From the NCBI GenBank assembly GCA_035547915.1, contig DASZTS010000004.1:1-64000 (forward strand): a stretch of 64,000 nucleotides of DNA, read 5' to 3'. This DNA is from DASSFG01 sp035547915 (GTDB lineage Bacteria > Planctomycetota > Planctomycetia > Pirellulales > JAICIG01). The notes under the pieces are model-generated. The model did no database searches. It was not told the origin of the DNA and worked only from the letters and a program-made list of their open reading frames with translations. Numbering within the stretch: position 1 is the first letter of the stretch; every line of letters begins with the position of its first letter. A program made the position numbers and the translations under genes. Positions 8,925 through 17,226 of the stretch are shown here, in pieces.

Positions 8925-8965
8925 TAAAAAACCCGCTGGCGAGTCACATGTCGCTCGCTTTGGCG
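8925..8965 (-). terminator. intrinsic terminator of the MarR gene
   Basis: On the minus strand the sequence reads GCGAGCGACATGTGACTCGC then CAGCGGGTTTTTTAGAC: a short GC stem followed by six T. It lies 30 bp after the MarR stop. A similar layout occurs at 23775-23811. Confidence 0.5.
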
Positions 8966-8994
8966 GCGAGTCGGAGAGCAGCAGGCTGCCGCTT

Positions 8995-9504
8995 CTACTT
9001 TGAGGAGCGGGCGGAGCGGTTGGCGGCGATGAGCTTGGCTAGCTCGCGTTCGGAGACTTCGGAGGTCTTGTGTAGGTAGTCGCAGATCAGACGCAGTTCG
9101 TCGTCGCCGAACTGTTCGACCATGGCCAGGTAGGCCTGGCCGATGGCTTCGTAACGCGGGATGAGCGGTTCGAGGCTCTCGGGTCGCACGCGGATCAAGA
9201 CTTTGCGGCGGTCCTGCGGGTCGCGGACGCGTTCGATGAATTGCCGCTTCTCCAAGCGATCGAGGATGTGCGTGATCGCGCCGGTGGTGAGGCCGGTCAC
9301 GTCGGCCAGCCAGCCGGCCGTCACCGAGCCTGCGGGGCTGCGCAGGATCAGGTCGATGCACTTGGTGTCCGTGGCGTTCAGCCCCACTCCCTGGGCGATC
9401 GCCTGGTGCAGGAACACCGTCTGGGTGCTCATCTTACGACCCAGGTCCCAGAGCTGCCGCAGCAGTTCGGAGCGGTCGATCGGTGGAGAAACTGCCTTTG
9501 ACAT
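8995..9504 (-). CDS. MarR-family transcriptional regulator
   Basis: This 169-residue protein has the winged-helix layout of MarR: a dimerisation helix at 10-40, then LNATDTKCIDLILRSPAGSV, recognition helix region LTTGAITHILDRLEKRQFIE and wing RDPQDRRKVLIRV. MarR proteins are dimeric repressors, often released by small ligands. It is divergent from a methyltransferase gene across 70 bp containing repeated ACTGCA sites. Control of both genes by this protein is inferred from the arrangement. Confidence 0.85.
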   Translation of the reverse strand: MSKAVSPPIDRSELLRQLWDLGRKMSTQTVFLHQAIAQGVGLNATDTKCIDLILRSPAGSVTAGWLADVTGLTTGAITHILDRLEKRQFIERVRDPQDRRKVLIRVRPESLEPLIPRYEAIGQAYLAMVEQFGDDELRLICDYLHKTSEVSERELAKLIAANRSARSSK

Positions 9505-9507
9505 AGA

Positions 9508-9538
9508 TTAACTGCACATATAAGATACTGCATAACTA
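9508..9538. promoter_or_regulatory. candidate MarR operator in the divergent promoter
   Basis: The AT-rich spacer holds TTAACTGCA, 12 bases, then TGCATAACTAA, which gives an imperfect inverted repeat, and also a direct repeat AACTGCA / TACTGCA. It sits between the divergent MarR and methyltransferase starts, where MarR operators usually lie. The methyltransferase start is preceded by AAGGAG (ATG at 9575). Confidence 0.4.
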
Positions 9539-9574
9539 AGACATTTACTCGCCCTCATCGAAAAGGAGCGTGTC

Positions 9575-10267
9575 ATGCCCCAAGCGCGACGCAAGCCGTA
9601 TCTCGGATTACCCATGGAGGGCTGGATCGCCCGCTGGTACGCCCGCACCCGCGGTGCCGACCTGGAGAGCTTCCGCCGCGAGGCCACCGAGGTGGCAGAC
9701 CAGTTACCCCGCGGGGCGCACGTGCTCGAAGTGGCGCCCGGGCCGGGGTTCTTCTCCATCGAACTGGCCCGCTTGGGCGATTTCCGGATCACGGGGTTGG
9801 ACATCAGTCAGGCCTTCGTCGAGATCGCCCGCGACGGGGCGCGCCGCGCGGGGGTGTCTGTCGATTTTCGGTCGGGGAACGCTTCCGCCATGCCGCTGGC
9901 GGGCGAGTCCTTCGATTTTGTCTATTGTTCGGCCGCTTTCAAGAACTTTGCCGAGCCGATCGAGGCGCTCGACGAGATGCACCGGGTGCTGCGGCCCGGC
10001 GGGCGAGCCGTGATCCACGATCTGCGCAAGGACGTGTCGCTCGCCGAGATCGATACCTACATCGCGCGCAGTGGCCGCAAGCGTTTCGATGCCTGGCTGA
10101 CCCGCTGGGCCTTTCGCACCATGCTCGTCAAACGTGCCTATACGCTCGACGCCCTCCGCGACCTGGTCCGGCACACCCGCTTCGGCGCCTGCCAGATCGC
10201 CACCGACGAGCTCTCCTTCCGCGCGACGTTTCTGAAGCCGGCGGCGGTCGCCGCGCTGGCTGGCTGA
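9575..10267 (+). CDS. class I SAM-dependent methyltransferase
   Basis: This 230-residue protein carries SAM-binding motif I (VLEVAPGPGFFSIELAR), an acidic motif II (ITGLDIS), motif III (GNASAMPLAGESFDFVYCSA) and the post-motif LRPGGRAVIHDLRKD. This is the Methyltransf_11/25 (UbiE-like) type. The substrate is unknown. It is divergent from a MarR regulator, which suggests inducible expression, for instance in answer to a small toxic or phenolic compound; that part is inference. A clear AAGGAG ribosome site decides the start. Confidence 0.85.
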   Translation: MPQARRKPYLGLPMEGWIARWYARTRGADLESFRREATEVADQLPRGAHVLEVAPGPGFFSIELARLGDFRITGLDISQAFVEIARDGARRAGVSVDFRSGNASAMPLAGESFDFVYCSAAFKNFAEPIEALDEMHRVLRPGGRAVIHDLRKDVSLAEIDTYIARSGRKRFDAWLTRWAFRTMLVKRAYTLDALRDLVRHTRFGACQIATDELSFRATFLKPAAVAALAG

Positions 10268-10300
10268 CGTTGGTAACCTTCGGGTTTTCGTCGGCCGCCC

Positions 10301-12811
10301 TCAGTCAAAGCATCCGCCGAAGTCGAAAATCTCGTCGCCCGTTTTCAGATCCCAGCAGCGGATGACGCCTTCGCCCTGGTACTCGGGGTCGGCACTGCCG
10401 CTGAGGAGGCGCTTACCGTTGGGACTATAGACGAGACTGGTCACCTGATAGTGATGGCCGCCGACCATGCGGGCCCGCTCCTCGCCCGTCTCGGCATCCC
10501 ACACGCGGACCGCGTTGTACAATTCGCCACCGCCGGTCGCCAGTGTCCGGCCATCCGGGGCGTAAGCCACGCGCGAACCGGGTAGTTGGCGGACCTTCTT
10601 CCCCTCGGCCACATCCCACACTTCGGTGACGTCGTGGCCGATCAAGAGCCGCTTGCCATCCGGTGAGTACGCGACGCTCACAGGCAGCGCGGCGAAGGGC
10701 CCCCACTTGGCCTTCGCGGTGGGCGGCTTGGCGTCGGCGTCATCCGGTTCGGGCAAATCGAAGAGCATCACCTTCCAATCGGACGCCGCCGTGGCCAGGT
10801 GCTTGCCATCGGCCGTGAAGGCGAGCGCTTCGACCCAGCCGTAGTGAGCCGCCCAATAACCCCAGGTCGGCCGCTCACCCGTTTCGACGTTCCAGACGCC
10901 GACGCCGCCGTTGAGCAAACCGGCCGCCAGACGCTTGCCGTCCTGCGAGAAGCGCAAGCGATACGCCGGCACGGGCGAATCCAACGTGTGCCGAATCTTC
11001 CCCTTGAGCACATCCCACAGCACCACGGTGCCGGTGCGTGGCTGCTTCACCTGGTCAGGGTCCATCAAGATCATGGCGACCAGGTCGCCATCGGGCGAGA
11101 TGTCGACGTCTCGGATCATCTGCCCTTCGACTTCGTTCGGCAGGTCGAAGATCGGCTGACCCCCACTCGCCATATCGAACGCCGCCAGCCGGGCGTACAT
11201 GTCGAAGCCCAGCAGCCATTTCGCGTCGGGTGCGAAGCGGATCCGCGCCACATCGTGTTGCAGCCAGCGCTCTCCCGGCGGTGCACGCTCGGCCTTGCCA
11301 GACAGGGCCAGCCGGGCATCGCCCAAGGTCACGTGAAATGCGGCAAAGGCGTTGGGGTTCACGTCGCCGCCGAGCTTGTGCAGCAGACGGCGAGCTTCGT
11401 CGTCGTGCCCCGTGAGCCAGGCGACGCAGGCTTCGGTCGAATCGAGTTCGTACCGCTCGGCATCGTCTTTTACCACTTCACGAGAGCCGGCGATCAGCTC
11501 GCGATAATTGTCGTAGATGTCCAGCTCCGCGCAGGCATCGCGCGCGTCGGTCGATTCGGAGAGGATATCGCACACCGCGCGATGGAAGTGCCAGGGCACG
11601 TTCGTGTCGAAGCGTTTGGTGGCCAGACACTCGCGGCCCAGGGCGAGCATCTCTTCGTGGCTGCCACCCCACCGCGGCCTGAGGGCCCACAGCAGGGCCT
11701 GATACGCCGCCGACATATCGAAGTCGGCGGCCAGCGCGCGGTCGAACCAGAAGCGCGGATCTTCGCCCGCCACGCCGCCGGAGCCCATCGTCACGGCGAT
11801 CTGATTGAACGCCGCTTCGGGCAATTCGGGATGTTCGTGCCACGCTTGCAGCAAGAGCGACCGGGCCTTGTTCAGATGCTCGCCGAAGCCCTGCCAGCCT
11901 GTTTGGGTGACGGTATCGGCCACCCCCTCTCCTCGCTTCTGCCAGGCGAGATTCACATGTGCTCGGGCCAGGAGCATTTGCACCATCCAGCGGTCGGCCG
12001 ACTCGGCGGCGGCCAACTTCTGGAAGAACACTTCGGCATGGGGATTCAGGGCACCGTTGAGATCGGCGGTCATGCGCTGCAAGTGCTGGCGGCGCTGCTC
12101 GTCATCGAGCGGGCCGGAGAGGAGCTTCACCATGCGGTCGCACAACCGTTCGACCGTCGGCATCGCCAACTCGGGCTGGGCGACGAACAGCCGGTTGAAG
12201 GCTTGGACGTATCGCAACTCGATGCGATAGGCGACGGCGGGCGTGTAGTCGGGACCCAGCGCCTTCACGACCGGACGCAACATCTCGACCGTCTCCTTGG
12301 CCGTATTGCCGGCGTTGAGGTCGAGATCCATGATGATCACGAAACGGATGAGCGGATCGTCGCAGCCCTCCGCCAGCAGCTTGCGGGCGCGAGCGGACAG
12401 TTCGCGCGGCGGCGATGCCTTAGTCTTCCTCTGCATGCTGTCTCGCAGCAGTTCCTCGACCCTGTCGTCCCAGCGAGGATCGTGCTTGCCATGCTCCCGC
12501 CACGCCTCGAGCCAGAGCGATCTGACCCACGCGTTGTATCGTTCCGTGCGGTCGTAATCGGAGGGCGTTCGCGAATCGGCGGGCAACGGCGTGCGAGGAC
12601 TCTTTAGCCACTGCCGCTGGACTTCTTCGGCGATTGGATCGACCGCGGCGATCTCCTCGTCCGACAATTCCGTCGAAAGCGGATTCGCCTGATCGGCGAT
12701 CGGTTTGATACGACGCACCGCTTGTTCGGCTTGCTCCTTGTCGGCCGCGTGACAGGTGGTCGCGAAGAGGAGGAAAACGACGGCCAGACAACCGCGCCGA
12801 GAAAGATACAT
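10301..12811 (-). CDS. secreted helical-repeat protein with C-terminal WD40 propeller
   Basis: This 836-residue protein begins with a signal peptide (GCLAVVFLLFATTCHA). Residues 25-500 are mainly helical, resembling TPR/Sel1-type or DUF4034 regions, with GGVAGEDPRFWFDRALAADF in the middle. Residues 530-836 hold about six WD40-like blades, seen as repeated SPDGKRL...WD patterns: FSQDGKRLAAGLLNGGVGVW, FTADGKHLATAASDWKVMLF, YSPDGKRLLIGHD and YSPNGKRLLSGSAD. It ends exactly at the blade GVIRCWDLKTG. The likely role is a protein scaffold at the envelope; partners are unknown. It is convergent with the methyltransferase gene. Confidence 0.75.
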   Translation of the reverse strand: MYLSRRGCLAVVFLLFATTCHAADKEQAEQAVRRIKPIADQANPLSTELSDEEIAAVDPIAEEVQRQWLKSPRTPLPADSRTPSDYDRTERYNAWVRSLWLEAWREHGKHDPRWDDRVEELLRDSMQRKTKASPPRELSARARKLLAEGCDDPLIRFVIIMDLDLNAGNTAKETVEMLRPVVKALGPDYTPAVAYRIELRYVQAFNRLFVAQPELAMPTVERLCDRMVKLLSGPLDDEQRRQHLQRMTADLNGALNPHAEVFFQKLAAAESADRWMVQMLLARAHVNLAWQKRGEGVADTVTQTGWQGFGEHLNKARSLLLQAWHEHPELPEAAFNQIAVTMGSGGVAGEDPRFWFDRALAADFDMSAAYQALLWALRPRWGGSHEEMLALGRECLATKRFDTNVPWHFHRAVCDILSESTDARDACAELDIYDNYRELIAGSREVVKDDAERYELDSTEACVAWLTGHDDEARRLLHKLGGDVNPNAFAAFHVTLGDARLALSGKAERAPPGERWLQHDVARIRFAPDAKWLLGFDMYARLAAFDMASGGQPIFDLPNEVEGQMIRDVDISPDGDLVAMILMDPDQVKQPRTGTVVLWDVLKGKIRHTLDSPVPAYRLRFSQDGKRLAAGLLNGGVGVWNVETGERPTWGYWAAHYGWVEALAFTADGKHLATAASDWKVMLFDLPEPDDADAKPPTAKAKWGPFAALPVSVAYSPDGKRLLIGHDVTEVWDVAEGKKVRQLPGSRVAYAPDGRTLATGGGELYNAVRVWDAETGEERARMVGGHHYQVTSLVYSPNGKRLLSGSADPEYQGEGVIRCWDLKTGDEIFDFGGCFD

Positions 12812-13203
12812 GAGCGGCCTCCACGGGCAAGAGAAAACGCGCCGACCTCGAACGTGCCAACGACAAGCTTCCGCGAACCCTTGATTGTAACCACCGGCGC
12901 CCCCAGAGCGACATACCGGCGACCGAAACAGTGCCCCGCCCGGCCCGTGGAAGCGCCAAGAACGTGGCCGTCAATGCCTGAGCCGCAGTCCAGGAATGAT
13001 TTCTCGCATAGGCCGCTCCACGTCTCAACTCAATTCCGTCCGGACCCATTTGCTTAGCGGCCGCGGCAGTACTCGAAGAAAATGTGGGTCGCTGCCACTT
13101 TTCAGCAAAGCAACCTCCGTGCCCCGTGCAATGCGCGATCGACTTCACGTCGAACGTGGAACGCCGATTGTTGTGGAGCTCGATCCGGTTTCGTCGGTTG
13201 CTC
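12812..13203. other. intergenic stretch with a half palindromic element
   Basis: No gene is supported here. It should hold the promoter of the WD40 gene and the 3' flank of the Zn-ribbon gene. From about 13155 it contains half of the dispersed element (next entry). I see no other structure. Confidence 0.5.
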
Positions 13204-13206
13204 TCA
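13155..13206 (+). repeat. palindromic element, copy B (right half)
   Basis: GAACGTGGAACGCCGATT, then TGGAGCTCGATCCGGTTTCG and TCGGTTGCTCTCA match the second half of the full elements. The last bases (TCA) are the stop codon of the minus-strand Zn-ribbon gene, so the element abuts that gene exactly. Confidence 0.7.
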
Positions 13207-13509
13207 GATCGTAAACACGTGTTTGCACTTGGGACATTTGATGTCGCCCGTCTTGCCGGCGGAGAGACGCAGCGTCGCGTGGCAGTGCGGACAAGGATGG
13301 ATGCGGTGCGATGAGTCGGACGTCGCCGGCACGGTGAGCGACCAACTGGGCGACTTCGTCGTCGCGGGCGTGGCGGAGCCAGCCGACGAGGCATCGACCT
13401 GCATCGGGCGCCGGCAGACGATGCAGTCGACGGCGCTACCGCGCGTCGAATCTTCCAGCAGCATGAACTTGCGGCAGTCGGCGTAGGGGCATTGAAAGAT
13501 AAAAGGCAT
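13204..13509 (-). CDS. small double zinc-ribbon protein
   Basis: This 101-residue protein has two zinc knuckle pairs: CPYADC with CIVC near the N-terminus (MPFIFQCPYADCRKFM), and CPHC with CPKC at the C-terminus (HPCPHCHATLRL ... IKCPKCKHVFTI). The linker is rich in Ser, Ala and Thr. The C-terminal half resembles the MJ0042-type zinc finger. It lies 81 bp after the short Hsp70 gene on the same strand and may complete that operon as a client- or nucleic-acid-binding part. ATG 13509 is chosen since an upstream ATG (13533) adds nothing conserved. Confidence 0.7.
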   Translation of the reverse strand: MPFIFQCPYADCRKFMLLEDSTRGSAVDCIVCRRPMQVDASSAGSATPATTKSPSWSLTVPATSDSSHRIHPCPHCHATLRLSAGKTGDIKCPKCKHVFTI

Positions 13510-13590
13510 CGTCTTCGACAGAACAAAAGCCATCCCGGCGACACGGGACGAACGGGCGAGCCGACGGATTCTCTGCCGGGTCCCTTGGGT

Positions 13591-15162
13591 TTATCGAATG
13601 GTAAGATTTCGCACAAACTCGGTCTCGCGACGGATGTCGTCCTCCGTCAAGCCATACTCGCGTTTGATCTCGGCCTCGGCGAAACGGCCGCCCGCCATGT
13701 CGAGTGCCATCACGCTGATGCGGCCGTTGGCTCCGTAACTGAGCCGCACCTGCACCGGCGAGCGCAGCGGCAGATCGGGGGGTAGACCCGTGACGATGCA
13801 CTCGCCGATCGGGATGTTATCGGCCGGCGATTCCGACTCGCCCTCGAGCACCTTGACCACCACGTGCGTCGCGCCGGCCTTGGTCAGGCGAAACATGCGG
13901 CTGGCCGCGAACGGCAGCGGCGTGTTCTTGGGGATCAGGAAGGCGTTGATCTGCTGCCCCTGTTTCGTCGCCTCGATCCCCAGGCTGTAGGCGTTCACGT
14001 TGAGCACTTCGACGTTCTCGAGCCGCTCACGCACGTCGTCGTCGATTTCCAATCGCCCGGGCTTACCCTTGGCCTCCACGATGCCCGCGTGAATGGCGGC
14101 GCCGCGGGCCACCACCTGGTCGGCATCGAGGCTGTCGTCGGGCTCCTTGCCCGTCGCCTTGCGCAGCATCTCCTTAATCATCGGCATGCGTGTCGAGCCG
14201 CCCACCAGCAACACGCGGTCGATGTCGGGCCAGGTGAGCTTGGCCTGCGCGACCACCAGCTCGGTGACGATCTGCGTCTGCGCCAGCAGCTCGCGCGTCA
14301 TTTCCTCGAATTGGGGCCGCGTCAGCGTCAGGTTGAGCGAATACTCTCGGTGGAAGAATTCCACTGGCACTTCCGGCAGATCGCTGAGCAACACTTTCGA
14401 GCGCTCGGCCAGTGCCGTGAGCGCGGCGCGGCGTTTTTCGTCGCTCAGCGGATCGAGCCCGAACCGCCGGCGAAACAGCGTGGCCACATGGTGCACGATC
14501 TTCTCGTCCCAGTCCCTGCCGCCGAGCTGCACGGCGCCGTCCGTGGCCAGCGTTTCGAAATGTTGGGCCGCCATGCGCACGACCGTGACGTCGAAGGTGC
14601 CGCCGCCCAAGTCATAGACGAGCGCGGTGAGTCGGCCGCCGGGCAGATCGAGCGGCGATGCGCCGGACGACTGGCCCGCCATGGCATACGACAGCGCGGC
14701 GGCGGTGGGCTCGTTGAGCACATCGATCACCTCCAGGCCCGCGATGCGGCCCGCGTCCTCCGTCGCCTTGCGGCGCGTTTCGTTGAAGAACGCGGGAACG
14801 GTGATGACGGCCCGCGAAATGGGGCCGATGTGCCGCTCGGCATCCTGTTTCAGCTTACGCAGGATGATGGCCGAGAGTGTCTCGGGGCGGAAGGTGCGGC
14901 CGTCGACGGCATGCGCATAGCGCGCGCCGCCCATGTCTCGCTTGACGCACAACGCCACCCGTCCGGCATCGACGGGCGCCGCCTCGCGCGCCGTCTTGCC
15001 GACCACGGCCGAATTGCCGTTGAGGTAGATGGCGCTCGGCGTGAGCGGGTCGCCGTCCTTGTTCGACAGCGTCACGGGCTTACCCTTGGCATCGAGATGG
15101 GCGATGACGGAGAAGGTCGTCCCCAGATCGATGCCCACCAGGTTGTGAGTGTCGCCCGACAA
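13591..15162 (-). CDS. short Hsp70 (DnaK-type) chaperone
   Basis: The ATPase domain is complete: phosphate loop 1 VGIDLGTTFSVIAHLD at residues 8-23, AVITVPAFFNETRRKATEDA near 120, VYDLGGGTFDVTVV, and LLVGGSTRMPMIKEML. The substrate-binding beta domain follows (NVEVLNVNAYSLGIEA; RSPVQVRLSYGANGR). The protein stops at 523 residues, about 100 short of DnaK, so the helical lid is missing. Its neighbours are a J-like membrane protein upstream (62-bp gap) and a Zn-ribbon protein downstream, which suggests a dedicated chaperone set. It is unlikely to be the housekeeping DnaK because grpE and dnaJ are absent. Confidence 0.85.
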   Translation of the reverse strand: MSGDTHNLVGIDLGTTFSVIAHLDAKGKPVTLSNKDGDPLTPSAIYLNGNSAVVGKTAREAAPVDAGRVALCVKRDMGGARYAHAVDGRTFRPETLSAIILRKLKQDAERHIGPISRAVITVPAFFNETRRKATEDAGRIAGLEVIDVLNEPTAAALSYAMAGQSSGASPLDLPGGRLTALVYDLGGGTFDVTVVRMAAQHFETLATDGAVQLGGRDWDEKIVHHVATLFRRRFGLDPLSDEKRRAALTALAERSKVLLSDLPEVPVEFFHREYSLNLTLTRPQFEEMTRELLAQTQIVTELVVAQAKLTWPDIDRVLLVGGSTRMPMIKEMLRKATGKEPDDSLDADQVVARGAAIHAGIVEAKGKPGRLEIDDDVRERLENVEVLNVNAYSLGIEATKQGQQINAFLIPKNTPLPFAASRMFRLTKAGATHVVVKVLEGESESPADNIPIGECIVTGLPPDLPLRSPVQVRLSYGANGRISVMALDMAGGRFAEAEIKREYGLTEDDIRRETEFVRNLTIR

Positions 15163-15224
15163 GCGCCGATCTCCTCGCTGCGAAGTCTCGGTAGTTCCAG
15201 GATGCGCTGAAACGTCTCAGAACG

Positions 15225-17033
15225 TCAACGCATCCGTGGCAAGCGAACCCGCGGTGGCCAGACCTGCGGAGGAAAACTGGGCGGATTGTTGTTGGCGCCG
15301 GGCCGAGGCCGCGGGCCGCCCGACTCCGCTTCCTTCAACGCCTGCGACACGATCTTGGCCGCCTCGGTATCGGGATAGTGCGTCACCAATCTCTCCAAGG
15401 CACGGCGGGCCGACGAGGCCGCGCCGCTGCTCGGCATCGAGGCGATGATCGCCGCCAACTCATGCACCGCCTCGACCGCGGCGTCGCTCTTTGGGTGCGC
15501 CTTCAGTATCGCGGCGAAAGCGTACACGGTGGGCCGCTTGCGGGCCTTGTCGAGTTGCGTCTGGGCGGCCACCTCGTCGAATTCTTCCAGCGCATCGCGA
15601 GGTTTTGCTTCGGGAGACTCGTCGGCAAGTGCTTCTTCCGCGGTGATAACGTCGGGGTCGTCCGGCGCGGCGCTGCTGGTGGCCAGCGCCGAGATCGGAT
15701 AGTAGGCGTGCTGGTTGCGGTCGAGCAGGACCACGGCGCTGGCCTCTATGAAACCTTCCCGCGTCGGACGGAAGGTGACGTCGATCCGCTTCGACGGCGA
15801 ACGGGCTCCCTTCAGGCTCCAAGTTCGCGCTCGCTGGTCGTCGGAGAACGAAATCTGTATCGGCATGATCCGCTCGGACGGACTGCCCTCGGGATAGATG
15901 ACGACCCTTTCCACGTCAGCGACCGACAAGGGGGTTTCAAAGATCCGCAGAAAGGCGGCACCGACCGGCTCGATGAAAGAGAGCTCGAGCGTTTCCGGCT
16001 TGCCCCGCGTGGCCGACCGCCACACCTTGCCCATGTCCGCGTCGGGCTTCCCGAAATCGACATCTTCCGTGTCGACCAAGTGCGCCACGCTGAACGGCGC
16101 CATCTCGCTCTTTTCTGGAGCGTTCGGCGCCGCAGGCGCTGCGCCATCGTCCGTCGGCGGGCTGGGGAGTTGGAGTTCGTGTCGATCCGATGCTGCTTTC
16201 GGCGCCGCCGACATATCCGCGGGTGGTCCGCCCACATCAGCGGCCGCGGCGTCTTTGCGGGCTGGCGGCTCTACGGCAGGTCGTTTCGTTGGCTTGTCGT
16301 TCCGCGACGATTTCTTTGGGACTTCGTCGATCGCAGGCTCCGGTGCACTCGGGCTGAGCGCGGGCGGCGCGACGGGTGACTTACGCGGCCGTGGCCGCGG
16401 TTCGGTGCGAGGTGCCGGCTCGACGTTGGAGGGAGTTTGACGATTCGCGGCGGCGACCGACCGCGGAGTGACAGGCGTGGTTTGATCGTCCTCGCGCGGC
16501 AGGCGGAGCGCCGCCCAAACCACTCCGCAGGTCGCTCCCAATACGCACGCCGCGGCAAGCGCGAAGCGGCCGGGCGCGAATCGCGCGGGGACGAGCGACC
16601 GAACCGTACGCTTGGCCCGCGCGGACGAAGGGGCCGGCGAGGCGCTCTTTTTAGGGCGATTCGCCCAGAAACGCCGCCGCGGTTTCTTGCCGTGCGATGG
16701 TTGGCTGGCGGAACGGATGGACGGCGGAGAAACCTTCGGGCCGGACCGGACGATGCCCAACTGCCGATCGTAATCGGCCTTCACCGCGGGGTCGGAGAGG
16801 CAGGCGAAGGCCTCGCCCAATTCGCTCAGCAGGCGGTTGGCGTCGGCGCCATGCGGCCCGAGACAGAAACGACGCACGTTCGCGGTGCGTTCGATGCTCG
16901 CCGCGCGGATCTGTGCCACGTCGGTCTCGCCCACCGCGAGCCCGAGCAATTCGTAGTGGTTGGGCGGCCGGCGGCCCGCCGGAATTCGCAACCATTGGGA
17001 ATAGGCATCAAATTCGTTCAAGGCGCGTTCCAC
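15225..17033 (-). CDS. membrane protein with a J-like domain lacking HPD
   Basis: Residues 10-95 follow the J-domain pattern at the edges: HYELLGLAVGETDVAQIRAA at the start and AFACLSDPAVKADYDRQLG at the end. The HPD tripeptide, needed by true J proteins to stimulate Hsp70, is absent. A basic Ser/Pro/Lys-rich region follows (100-155), then one membrane helix (ALAAACVLGATCGVVWAALR, about 160-180), a Pro/Ala-rich linker to about 300, and a beta-rich outer domain (about 310-450). The same HPD-less module occurs in many planctomycete proteins. With the short Hsp70 62 bp downstream, a membrane-anchored partner is likely, but how it would engage Hsp70 is unclear. Confidence 0.75.
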   Translation of the reverse strand: MERALNEFDAYSQWLRIPAGRRPPNHYELLGLAVGETDVAQIRAASIERTANVRRFCLGPHGADANRLLSELGEAFACLSDPAVKADYDRQLGIVRSGPKVSPPSIRSASQPSHGKKPRRRFWANRPKKSASPAPSSARAKRTVRSLVPARFAPGRFALAAACVLGATCGVVWAALRLPREDDQTTPVTPRSVAAANRQTPSNVEPAPRTEPRPRPRKSPVAPPALSPSAPEPAIDEVPKKSSRNDKPTKRPAVEPPARKDAAAADVGGPPADMSAAPKAASDRHELQLPSPPTDDGAAPAAPNAPEKSEMAPFSVAHLVDTEDVDFGKPDADMGKVWRSATRGKPETLELSFIEPVGAAFLRIFETPLSVADVERVVIYPEGSPSERIMPIQISFSDDQRARTWSLKGARSPSKRIDVTFRPTREGFIEASAVVLLDRNQHAYYPISALATSSAAPDDPDVITAEEALADESPEAKPRDALEEFDEVAAQTQLDKARKRPTVYAFAAILKAHPKSDAAVEAVHELAAIIASMPSSGAASSARRALERLVTHYPDTEAAKIVSQALKEAESGGPRPRPGANNNPPSFPPQVWPPRVRLPRMR

Positions 17034-17101
17034 CGCTGGTGTCGTTCGCCGTTCAGCAAATCCCCTCGACGTTTATCCTACAAAACGCCCGCTCATTTGC
17101 C

Positions 17102-17167
17102 AAAAAAGGCCCGCGAGCCGATCCGAAAACCGACTGGCGATCAGCACATCGGTCCTCGGATCGGCTC
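17102..17167 (-). terminator. long hairpin with T-tract after the Hint-domain gene
   Basis: The stem GAGCCGATCCGA / TCGGATCGGCTC is 12 bp and perfect. A second inner stem, ACCGA / TCGGT, follows. On the minus strand the hairpin is followed by GCGGGCC and TTTTTT. It lies between the Hint-domain gene and the J-like gene and probably ends the first transcript. Confidence 0.6.
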
Positions 17168-17226
17168 TGCAAAAACCGTGCGTTCCGACGATAAGAGCAA
17201 TCGACAAACCAGCAGCGAGATTTCGG

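Noticed and set aside
10799..12607. 602-residue plus-strand frame opposite the WD40 gene
   Set aside because: Shadow of the WD40 gene; composition is His/Arg/Gln-rich with no motif.
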